From Castanea sativa (Eukaryota; Streptophyta; Magnoliopsida; Fagales; Fagaceae), in contig NC_134016.1 in the NCBI RefSeq assembly GCF_040712315.1, forward strand, positions 6,870,782-6,934,781: DNA of 64,000 nt. The letters are read 5' to 3'. A model generated the notes under the pieces. It did not search any database and was not told the origin of the DNA. It saw nothing but the letters and a program-made list of their open reading frames with translations. Both the position numbers and the translations under genes were made by a program. Shown here piece after piece: positions 55,005 through 64,000 of the stretch. Position 1 is the stretch's first letter. Each line of letters begins with the position of its first letter.

Positions 55005-56215
55005 TTAGATGAGTCTTAGGAAGGATAGATCTTGAGTTTCAAGTGAGATTTTGAGAGAAAAAGTGTTTTGGGTTGAGGAGGCATGGAGGAGGCAAAATAG
55101 AGATATTTGAAAAATTGCCGCTGTTTGGCTTTAAAATTTGCAAAACAACTCATTTCGCGGGTAAGCTTCTCGTGAAGTTTCTCTCGAAATGGCCTCTGAA
55201 GCACCTTGACAAATCGAAATAGTTGCAAAACTCTTTGTGTAAATTTCAGAAAATACTGAAATTTGCTTCCTCGTTTTCATGGGTAGGTTTTTACTCACGA
55301 CTTACTCACAAAAATGCCTCTGAAAGATTTTTTTCAACAAAAATTAAAAAGGACAGTTTGGAAAAACTCTGAACACACAAAAACATAAAAACACTTTCAA
55401 AAACATATAAAATACTCAAAAATCTTTTTGGGTTTGATCATCAAGCAATTGAGTATACACATCACATTTGAATACGTATGAGCACAAAAATGGAATAGGT
55501 ATTCATTGAACATTAGATTTGTGTGTTGTGTGTGTGGATCAAGTATGAATTAGTCCATAGTCAAGTATGAAACTTCAATGATCAATTCAATCAAGTCATA
55601 CACAATTAGTATGTAGTCAAATGACCTATCTCACTTGTAGAAATGAACATATATGGCCCCTTACCAATGTGTTTACATATTATTGAAAGCTTTTCATTTG
55701 GCTTCCATTTTTCATACTTTTGATCAAATACAACCCAAATTTTTGAGAAACAATGCCATGAACTTTTTGATATATTTTTGACAAATAAGCCTTTGGCTTT
55801 GGCACCATACATTTTAATACATATTTGCTCCACCTTTTCCTAGTCAAGCTAGTTTTTGAAGCAAGGCTTTTAAAGCTCTTTCTCTTTTTAGAGATTGACA
55901 TTTGTAGAGCTCTTTTGAAAAAGAAAAAAAATGTGAGGAGATATAGGCACAAGTCTACGTATGTATCAAGATCAAGTAAGACTATTGACCAATTATTCAT
56001 GACAAGCATGAAGATCTATTTACAACAATCAAACATAGATTTCTAGATGTCGCTCACACTTAAAGAATGTGCATACATAACAAGCTGAGCTCGTAAATGC
56101 ACTATGTCATTAGTACGGATGTACTAGGCCAAACTCACATGTGATATACATAACATAAACGATCAAACTTTTTAAGATTTTTCACTTTTATGGGTTTTTG
56201 AATTTTTCAACACAC
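55005..56215 (-). other. Non-coding region between pol and the env-like leader of element C
   Basis: Contains a cluster of TCGCGA-like words at 55150-55310 (TTTCGCGGGTAAGCTTCTCG, TTCTCTCGAAATGG), repeating those of the LTR. ORFs at 55606-56009 overlap in different frames and have no family signature. The layout corresponds to 20042-21421 of element A. Confidence 0.65.
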
Positions 56216-59200
56216 TTAAAAACAGAACAAACAAAGTAAGATCAACAAAATCATGGAAAAACAAACAAAGGCTTCAGAAAGAAACAATAACATGTGAGAC
56301 CTTTTTAACATGGATGCACCAATAATCAAGGGTAGGTCACACAAGAGATGTGAGTCAGGGATGATACTGACACCAATGGTCTTACGAAGAGATTCAAACT
56401 GTGGACCATCAAGGGATTTAGTAAAAATATCAGCCTTTTGATTGTCGGTGTTGATAAATTCTAGCCATACAGTTTTCTCCTCCACCAAGTCTTAAATGAA
56501 ATGATATCAAATTTCGATATGTTTTGACTTTGAGTGTTGAACGGGGTTCTTGGATAGATTGATGGCACTAGTGTTGTCACAGAAGACGCACACGGTGTCT
56601 TGAGAGATCCCATAATCATGAAGAAGCTTTTTCATCCACAATAGTTGAGCACAGCAACTGCCCACTGCAATGTACTTTGCTTCAACAGTTGATAAAGACA
56701 CTGAATTTTGCTTATTACTCATCCATGACACCAAATTGTTTCCAAGGTAGAAGCAACCTCCTAAGGTGCTTTTTCTATCATTAACACATTCAGCCTAATC
56801 AACATTCGAGTATCCGGCAAGGCAGTCATTTGAGTCTCTTGAGTACCAAATCCCATAGTCGGATGTTCCATTGACATAACAGATAATTCTTTTGACAGCT
56901 GTCATATGAGACTTTTTGGCTACTGCATAAAAATGAGCACATACCCCGACACTAAAGGCTATGTCTAGCCTACTTGCAGTGAGGTAAAGGAAACTGCCGA
57001 TCATGCTCCCATAAAGGGTTGGATCTACTTCCACACCGGCTGGATAGGAGCTTTGTTTTACCAAGGAGCTATTTAGAGTGGATGCATGTTTCTTGAAGTC
57101 TAAACCAAATCTTTTTAGGAGATTTTTGGCATACTTCTCTTAAGATATGAGTATCCCATCTTTCCGTTGTTTTACTTGAAGACCTAAGAAGTAGTTTAGC
57201 TCCCCCACCATGCTCATTTCAAATTCCTTCTTCATTTCTTCCAAAAATTCTTGAGAAAGGTTATCAATTGTTGACCCAAATACAATGTCATCCACATATA
57301 CTTGAGCAACAAGGAGAGATTTCTCATCTCGTTTGATAAAGAGTGTCCGATCAGCTTGACCTCTCTTGAAGCCATGATCTAAAGGATATGATGTGAGATG
57401 ATCATACCACGCTCTTGGTGCTTGCTTCAACCCATATAGAGCTTTCTTCAATCTTAGAACATGGTTTGGAAAATGTGGATCTTGGAACCCCTTAGGTTGC
57501 TTAACAAACACTTCTGCGTGTAGAAGTCCGTTCAAAAATGCACAATTCACATCCATTTAATATTGCTTGAAATTCATAATACATGCTATGGAGAGAAGAA
57601 TTCGGATTGACTCAAGTCTTGCTACCGGAGCAAATGACTCATCAAAGTCTACACCTTCAACTTGATTATATCCTTGAGCCACTAATCTAGATTTGTTTCG
57701 AACAACTTCACCATCTTCATCAATCTTGTTCTTGAAGATCCACTTGGTGCCGATTACATTCGTGTCATTGGGCCTTGGAACCAACTCCCATACATCATTT
57801 CTAACAAATTGATGTAACTCTTGGTGCATGGATTCTACCCAATTTTCATCTTTGAAAACTTCTTCCACTTTCTTTGGTTCAAATTGAGCAAGGTAGCAAT
57901 GATACGTCACATTATTCACACTATAGCTCGGTCCTCTTCTCAAATGAAGTCCTTCATCCAATCACTGATTATGTTGCTTTTAGGATGATTGAGAATCACT
58001 CTTGACGAAGATTTCTTGAAAGTGAAGGGTTCTTCATCACGTGAGATTAGAGGCTGGCCTTCTAGAGCAGTGAGTGGACTTAATGACCCTTAAGTTCATC
58101 TAGTCTCCCTTCTCAATGCAATAGGAGTAGACTCCATTTCTGGTCATTGTCTCTCGCCATCATCACTTTGAGACATGTTACCATCACCATCATTCTTCTT
58201 AAGACTTGGAGCTTCTACATTCTCACCAACACTCTTTTCTGGAATGGTGTCATATATAACCGCATTTATTGATTCCATTACCGTCTTTGTGCGCTTATTG
58301 TACACTCTATATGCCCGGCTGTTTACGAAGTATCCTAGGAAAATCCCTTCGTCACTCTTGGCAACAAACTTCCTAAGATTCTCCCTATCATTGAGAATGA
58401 AGCATTTACTTCCAAATACTCGGAATTATTTCACCTTAGGCTTCTTTTCCTTCCAAATCTCATATGATGCTTTCTTTGTTCCCACTCGGACGAAAATTTT
58501 ATTCCCAATGTGGCATGATGTGTTCACCGCTTCAGTCCAAAATTTTTGTGGAATGTCTTTGTTGAGAAGCATCACTCTCACCATCTCTTGGATCACCCGG
58601 TTCTTCCTTACAACAACCCTAGTTTGTTATGGAGTCTTTAGGGCTGAGAATTCCTTCTTGATACCATGCTTATTGAAAAATGCTTCAAATTTAGCATTCT
58701 CAAACTCCTTCCTATGGTCACTTCTAATTTTGACTATGGGAACTCCCTTTTCATTTTGAAGCTTCTTGCATAGTCTTTCCATCTTTTCACATACCTCCAA
58801 CTTTTTTCTAAGTAATTCCACCTAAGAGTACCTTGAGAAATCATCAACCACAACCATGATGTATCTTTTTCCACCCATGTTTTTCGTTCTCGTTGGACCC
58901 ATTAGATCAACATGAAGCAACTCCAATGGACGAGATTTAGCAACAACATTTACTTTGGGATGGGTTGATTTAGTTTGTTTTCCCAATTGACATGGGCCAC
59001 AAACATTTTTCTCTATCTTTCCAAATTTCAGCAAACCAATCACGGCTTCAAGCTTTGAAACTTTTGCCACTTGATTGTAATTTCCATGTCCAAAATGTTG
59101 ATGCCATAAGTCCAGAAGATTTACTCAGGCACTTCGGCATGTTACATTTGGCTTGGGAACTATGCCATAGCAATTATCGGTGGTCCTAAGTCCCTTCAAG

Positions 59201-59925
59201 ACTTGCACACCTTCTTCACTGAGAATTAGACACTCTTTCTTTGAAAATTGAACTAGAAAGTCTTCATCACATATTTGGGTGATACTCAGCAAGTTTGATT
59301 TTAGCCCTTTGATGTAAAGAACATCAATCAACAAAGGAAGTCCCAAAATATCAATAGTTCCCTTTCCTAGGACTTATGAGTGGCTGCCATCTCCAAACGT
59401 CACATAACCATCCTCCTTCTCCTTAAGGCTTTTAAAGAGTAATTTATCACGGGTCATGTGCCTTGAACACCCACTGTCAAGATACCACAAACACGAATTA
59501 AACACTTTCAATGTAGTATGCACAAAGAGACAAGCATGAGACAAACATTCTTGATTTTCAAAGCAAGACTCATCTTCCTTTACATCATTCATGGATGAGT
59601 GAAGCTTTCTTTTTAGGCCATCAAGTTTATTACACAAATGTCTATTCCTTCACTTATATTTTGCAATTAAGGAATTAGACTCACACAAGCTATTATGAAG
59701 TTCATGATTCTTATGCTCTAGACATTTCAGCATGTGTATGAACATTCTAGCATGTTTCTTAGACTTGAATAACTCTAGAAGCTAATTGCTAGGACAATCT
59801 CCAAAGATGCTCATACAGTCATTATCACAAACTCATGAACTACACTTCATGTTGGCCTTTGCCATTGCCATATTCATAGCAAAACAAGGAGGCTAGGATT
59901 GCAATAGGATAATGAAATCCAATAA
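56216..59925 (-). pseudogene. Copia pol polyprotein of element C
   Basis: In order on the minus strand: a gag tail remnant (59925-59640) and protease with LDSGCSRHMTRDKLL (active-site DSG). The pre-integrase zinc part ends CGPCQLGKQTKS. The integrase core has LLHVDLMGP (first Asp) and RSDHRKEFENAKF (second Asp), but the catalytic Glu is lost (VVVRKNR in place of the usual VVERKNR). RT follows with [44 protein letters not shown] and the YVDD box at about 57278. RNase H has SVSLSTVEAKYIAVGSCC and FCDNTSAINLSKNP. Read-through parts share one frame from 59640 to about 58.6 kb and another from 57961 down, with one frameshift near 58.1 kb. Ten or so stops are present, mostly CAA to TAA, CGA to TGA or TGG to TAG. 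Copia pol makes and integrates the cDNA. Confidence 0.93.
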
Positions 59926-59933
59926 GTGTACCT

Positions 59934-59945
59934 GCTCTGATACCA
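59934..59945 (-). promoter_or_regulatory. Primer-binding site of element C
   Basis: TGGTATCAGAGC on the minus strand, two bases after the 5' LTR. It is an exact match to the primer site for plant initiator tRNA-Met. Confidence 0.95.
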
Positions 59946-59947
59946 AT

Positions 59948-61021
59948 TGAAAGTTCAGATTTGTGCAAAAACATAAGAGTTTGTTCAAACCCTAATTAAA
60001 AATTATGACTAGATAGCTCTTATTCTAACTTGTACGAAGTGCAAAACAAGAGTAAATAAGCGCAAAGAACCACTATCACTACCTAAAGCCATATTTATCC
60101 ATTATTAACAATAAAAGGAAAGCTTAAAGAGTAGGGAAGAGAGATCCAAACACAAGATAACACCAAGACGTGTTATCGAAGAGGAAACCAAAGAACTCAG
60201 CGAAAGACCTCTCCGTGACCCTCCAAGTTGAAATCGTTCTACTAGAGAATAAAGTTAGAGTACACGAATAACAAAAGACCCCCAAGCTTAGTCTACCCCA
60301 TGTACTTGAGCCCTCCAAGCTCTTGCTACCAATTGACTTCTCGGACCTTATCTTCTCTAGCTTTCTAAATCTCCCAATCCAGCCTGATTGCATCCTCCAA
60401 TGAATGGCTCCTTCCAATGCTTCCTAGTAGCACCAAAATCTCACTTTACACTCAAGATGAGTGTGGTAAGTGTTTGGGCTAGCAGCCTCTCAAAGATATA
60501 GAGATGGAGAGGTAGGAGTTGAGGAAAACCACAAGGAAATGTGTAGATGATTGTGGGTATGACAATCTTTAACTCTCAGGTGTATTTTCTAGGGTTTTCT
60601 CTCTGAAAAGAACTCCTTACAATTTGTGGGTAATGATGGTATATATAGTGTGGGTAAAAACATGGTAAACCAAAACATAACCTTTTACCAAACAGAAAGT
60701 TTCACGGGTCCTTCGCAGGTTGGCCTTACCCGCGAGACACTCATGAAAGATACAGCCTGGCGCGACTCTTCATCTTCTAGTTATGTGCTCTATGCGCTCT
60801 ACATGTGTCTCTTTTCGCGAGTAAGCTACTCACCAGACAATCGCGAGCTAGTCGCAAAATCCACTTGTACATCCTTTGAAGCTTGAGTCTTCACCGATCT
60901 CTCACACTCATCCCTTACAATTAATCCCAAATACATACAGGGAAAATGATTGAAGAAATTACAATAAAATTTGGCACAAAATTAAAGCCGACCCAACATA
61001 GTTGGAAATCGCAACTTTACA
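59948..61021 (-). repeat. 5' LTR of element C
   Basis: 1074 bases, in window orientation TGAAAGTTCAGATTTG to CGCAACTTTACA. Motif cluster at 60718-60860 (CCCGCGAGACACTC, TTTTCGCGAGTAAGC). On the minus strand it lies just upstream of a TATATATA box (60640-60647). Confidence 0.93.
60640..60647 (-). promoter_or_regulatory. TATA box of the element C 5' LTR
   Basis: Minus strand CACTATATATACC. Same place in the solo LTR at 17885-17900 (CACTATATATACCC). The TCGCGA cluster begins about 75 bases upstream. Confidence 0.7.
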
Positions 61022-61119
61022 AAATTATATTAAGGCAACCCTTTGTAATTGGGTTGATGTTTGATTTGAGCAATTCATTTTGTATGTGTGTTTTGTCACG
61101 GATTGCCAAAGGGGGAGAT

Positions 61120-61713
61120 TGTTAGGTTCTAAAGATTTAGGGTTAAATGTTTAGAATTCTATTTTGTATGTGTTGGCAAACCAAGAACAAAACATGTCTA
61201 GTCTATGTGTTAGGCATTGCTCAAAGATGTGTGTTTCAAGCTTCAAGTTCAAGCTAACTGCAGAAAATAAGAGTTGGAATTTACCAAGCTCGATTGATTG
61301 AAAATTAGATTTAACCAATCAAAAATCGCAAAAATTAGATTCTGCAGATTTTTAGAACAAGGCCTAAGCCTGCGAAAACGTTTAGAGTTTCAATCCAACT
61401 TATCCACATATAAAAGGGAAACCCTAGCTACATTTTGAATATTTTTTGGAAGACTTGTGGGTTAATTCTTGTGGGATCTGAGAGATGTTGTACCTTCTAA
61501 CTACACAAGCGTCTACCGGAGCAAGATCTACAATAAAGCATTGGTAGAACCTAGTTGCTGTTACAAAGATCAACAAGTGAAGGTGATCTGAAACCTTGAG
61601 TGGGATCTCAAAGCCACAAGCGTTGGTGCTTGTGTTGCAGTAAGTCCAAGAAGAGAAGGAGTTTGTGGATTTGAAACTTGCACATGGTCGAGTCAGTAAG
61701 TTACTACTTGAGG
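61120..61713 (+). repeat. 3' LTR of element A copy 2, truncated
   Basis: Starts TGTTAGGTTCTAAAG after the polypurine tract and stops at TTACTACTTGAGG, about two thirds through. From 61714 the AT-rich array follows. This junction is the right boundary of the segmental duplication. Confidence 0.9.
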
Positions 61714-64000
61714 ATGTTATGAAATTTCATATGCAAGTATATTTAATTTTGGATATTACAAAGAACTTTTATTAAGTCATTTTTTATTGAATGCCAAAAA
61801 TAAAAAATGAAAAAATTGCACCATCTGCCATTAATGTTTACTAAATTTACAATGACCTCCCTTGTATTTTTTTTTTTTATACAACCTCCATTTCATTTCT
61901 AATTGTAAAAAGACCTTTGCTTTTTTAAAATAAACTACAATCACATTTTTTTTAACTTAAAACCATTAAATAAATTTCAAATATAATTTATAAAAATTTT
62001 GTATTTATACATTTATCCTCTTTACAAATGAAAATCCCATTTTTTTTGTTTCCATACGGATTTAAAAACAAAAGGGAATTTTTTTAATTAATATTCAATA
62101 ACAAACCAAAATATGAAGAGTAATGCTACAATCACAAACTATTTTACAACATTTTTACAAAATGTTAATCTGTCTAGTTTCTTATTGGTTTTCATCAAAG
62201 ACCACAAGTAACATCACTTTTTTATTTACCAATAACCACTCATCATATCAGCATTTTGTAAACATTTTTGTAAAAAAATTTGTATCTTTAACATTATTCA
62301 AATATGAAAAATGTATCAATATTACAAAATTCAATATCTCCCATCAAATAAATATAAGATATTTATTGCGATATTTTTTTTTTATTAAAATATAGCAATA
62401 AATTTAGTATAGAAATGTTGAAGATTTAATTTAAAAATACATTTAATGTGATAAGAAATTTAACAAGAATGTGTATTTAATGTTGGATATTTATTGCAAT
62501 AATTTTTTTTGATTGATATATTACAATAAATTTAGTATATAAATATTGAAAATTTAATTTAGAAATAAATTTAATGTGTTGAGACATTTAATAAGCAAGT
62601 GTATTTAATGTTGGATATTTATTGCAATATTATTTTTTTTGACATATGGCAATAAATTTAGTATATAAATATTGAAAATTTAATTTAGAAATACATTTAA
62701 TGTGTTAAGACATTTAATATGCAAGTGTACTTAATGTTGGATATTACAAAGCACACTTATTAAGACTTCTGTTAACGAATGCGAAAAATTAAAAATTAAA
62801 AAATTGCATTGTCGGCCATTGATGTTTACTAAAATTACTTTGACCTCTCTTGTATTTTTAATTGTGATAACACCCATGTTTTTTAAAGCTAAACGATAAT
62901 CACATTTCTTGTAACCTAAAACTGTTAATCAATTAAATGAATTTTAAATATAATTTAGAAAAGTTTTTTATTACTGCATTTATCCTCCTTCACAAATAAA
63001 AATCTCCTTTTCTTATCCATATGAGTTTAAAAATAATAGAAATTTTTTTAATCAAAATTCAAAAATAAACCAAAATATGAAAATTTAACAATATTGCAAG
63101 TTTCAATATACCAATCAAATAAACATAAGATATTTATTGCAACAATTGTTTTTGATTGATATAGGGAAATAAATTTAGCATATATATATATATATATATT
63201 AAAATTTTAATTTAAAAATACATTAGAGTGTTAAGACATTTAAAAAGAAAGTGTATTTAATGTTTGATATTTATGGCAATAATTTTTTTGGATTGTTATA
63301 TAGCAATAAATTTAGTGTATAAATATTGAAAATTTAATTTAAAAATACATTTAATATGTTAAGACATTTAATATGCAAGTGTATTTAATGTTGGATATCT
63401 CAAAGCACACTTATTAAGACTTTTGTTAACGAATACCAAAAAAAAAAAATGAAAAGATTGCATTGTCGACCATTGATGTTTACTAAAATTACATTGACCT
63501 CCCTTGTATTTTTAATTGTTAAAAGATCCGTGTTTTTTAAAACTAAACTACAACCACATTTCTTGCAACCTAAAACCGTTAAATCAATTAAATGAATTTT
63601 AGATATAGTTTAGAAAAGTTTTGTATTTCTGTAGTTATCCTCCTTTACAATTAAAAATCTCCTTTCCTTATCCATATGGGTTTAAAAATAAAAGAAAATT
63701 TTTTAATCAAAATTCAATAATAAACCAAAATAGGAAAATGTATCAATATTGCAAGATTCAATATACCAATCAAATAAAGAAAAGATATTTATTGCAAAAA
63801 TTGTTTTTGATTGATATAGGAAATATATTTAGCATATATATATATATATATTAATATTTTAATTTAAAAATACATCTAGCGTGTTAAGACATTTAAAAAG
63901 AAAGTGTATTTAATGTTGGATATTTATGGCAATAATTTTTTTGGATTGTTATATGGCAATAAATTCAATACATAAATATTGAAAATTTAATATAAAAAAA
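61714..64000. repeat. AT-rich tandem array, right edge
   Basis: Same repeat, same orientation as 1-2480. Landmark GGATAT(T/C)-ACAAAG/CTCAAAG segments lie near 61751, 62742 and 63397, giving periods of about 990 and 655 bases. Modules with TTTAGTATATAAATATTGAA recur at about 62410, 62530, 62655 and 63310. It carries a MITE at the same site as the left array. It continues beyond the window. Confidence 0.85.
62118..62299. mobile_element. MITE with 9-base target duplication (right array)
   Basis: 182 bases starting GAGTAATGCTACAATC and ending TTTAACATTATTC, with long inverted arms (ACAACATTTTTACAAAATG against CATTTTGTAAACATTTTTG). Flanked by AAATATGAA on both sides (62109-62117 and 62300-62308), an exact 9-base duplication of Mutator type. 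Homologous to 1554-1734. Confidence 0.88.

Larger units (their letters stand above)
52218..61021 (-). mobile_element. Element C, nearly full-length Sirevirus-like copia, reverse orientation
   Basis: 8.8 kb inserted in the 3' UTR of element A copy 2. LTRs are at 52218-53282 and 59948-61021. Target duplications are GAATT (52213-52217) and AAATT (61022-61026), with the empty site GATAGAATTGTATTAGG at 26110-26126. Order on the minus strand: LTR, primer site, a short gag remnant, protease, integrase, RT, RNase H, long non-coding part, leader and intron, env-like ORF, polypurine tract, LTR. Gag is almost wholly deleted. About ten stops and one frameshift disable pol. Solo LTRs of the same family lie in both element A copies. 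Confidence 0.93.
36357..61713 (+). repeat. Segmental duplication, copy 2
   Basis: Collinear with 6283-26805 in direct orientation. Private to this copy are a gypsy-type solo LTR (40434-42674), an LTR in the 5' LTR of element A (43995-44943), a solo LTR B (47998-48997) and element C (52218-61021). Deletions relative to copy 1 remove about 9315-9760, 11180-13705, 14216-15408 and 17134-17405 of copy 1. It ends abruptly inside the 3' LTR of element A, against the AT-rich array. Confidence 0.9.
43559..61713 (+). mobile_element. Element A, copy 2, heavily interrupted
   Basis: Same element as 16389-27093. The order is broken 5' LTR (43559-45258), gag relic (45305-49110, with a solo LTR C and a solo LTR B inside), non-coding region (49111-50414), env-like ORF (50975-51780) and 3' UTR. 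Element C then interrupts (52218-61021), followed by the polypurine tract AAAGGGGGAGAT (61108-61119) and a 3' LTR cut at 61713. The end of the 5' LTR, the primer site and the gag start are deleted. Pol is absent here too. Confidence 0.85.

Noticed and set aside
55606..56009. Two overlapping minus-strand frames downstream of pol
   Set aside because: Different frames over the same bases, no signature, and the counterpart region of element A is not coding.
58175..58759. 194-codon plus-strand frame
   Set aside because: It is antisense to the integrase of element C, which has clear motifs on the minus strand.

Overview
This is nuclear DNA from a flowering plant, very probably a eudicot. The evidence is a secreted S1/SPH-type self-incompatibility-like protein, ACD6/ITN1-type ankyrin fragments, Ty1/copia and Ty3/gypsy retrotransposons primed by initiator tRNA-Met, hAT transposase relics, a tRNA-derived SINE and several MITEs. 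The repeat landscape reminds me of a woody eudicot such as Fagaceae, but that is weak recall and not evidence. Only one gene looks intact, the SPH gene at 2702-3127. Almost everything else is mobile-element sequence or pseudogene.

Layout. 1-2.5 kb is an AT-rich tandem array. The SPH gene follows, then intergenic DNA and a decayed gypsy integrase on the minus strand (5260-6282). From 6283 to about 26805 lies copy 1 of a large direct segmental duplication; copy 2 runs from 36357 to 61713. Each copy carries, in the same order, an old SINE, an ACD6-like ankyrin first-exon pseudogene (minus strand), an RNase H-like fragment and a Sirevirus-like copia element, here called element A. Each copy has since taken its own insertions and deletions. 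Copy 1 alone has a hAT MITE, a 1.6 kb non-autonomous LTR element with its own ORF, a young SINE, a PIF/Harbinger MITE and three solo LTRs. Copy 2 alone has a 2.2 kb gypsy-type solo LTR, two more LTR insertions and a nearly full-length copia element in reverse orientation, element C (52218-61021). Between the copies (27.1-36.3 kb) are intergenic DNA, an LTR fragment and two decayed hAT transposases side by side. After copy 2 the AT-rich array of the left edge resumes in the same orientation to the end of the window.

How the parts relate. Element A has LTRs, a tRNA-Met primer site and a two-knuckle gag, but no recognisable protease, integrase, RT or RNase H. In place of pol there is a long non-coding stretch and an env-like ORF with a putative plant transposon protein domain. 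Element C has the complementary content: full pol, almost no gag, and an internally deleted ORF in the same env-like position. In both families the env-like ORF starts just after a good 3' splice site, with a 5' leader and splice donor about 0.6 kb upstream. Further upstream is a cluster of short TCGA- or TCGCGA-type motifs that also lies just upstream of the TATA box in the LTR of the same element. I regard this layout, a spliced env-like gene behind a copy of the LTR's own cis-motif, as the most interesting signal in the window.

The shared and private insertions give a relative chronology. Element A came first, then a solo LTR of the C family in its gag, then the segmental duplication, then the private insertions. 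Most were confirmed by matching target-site duplications and by the empty site in the other copy.
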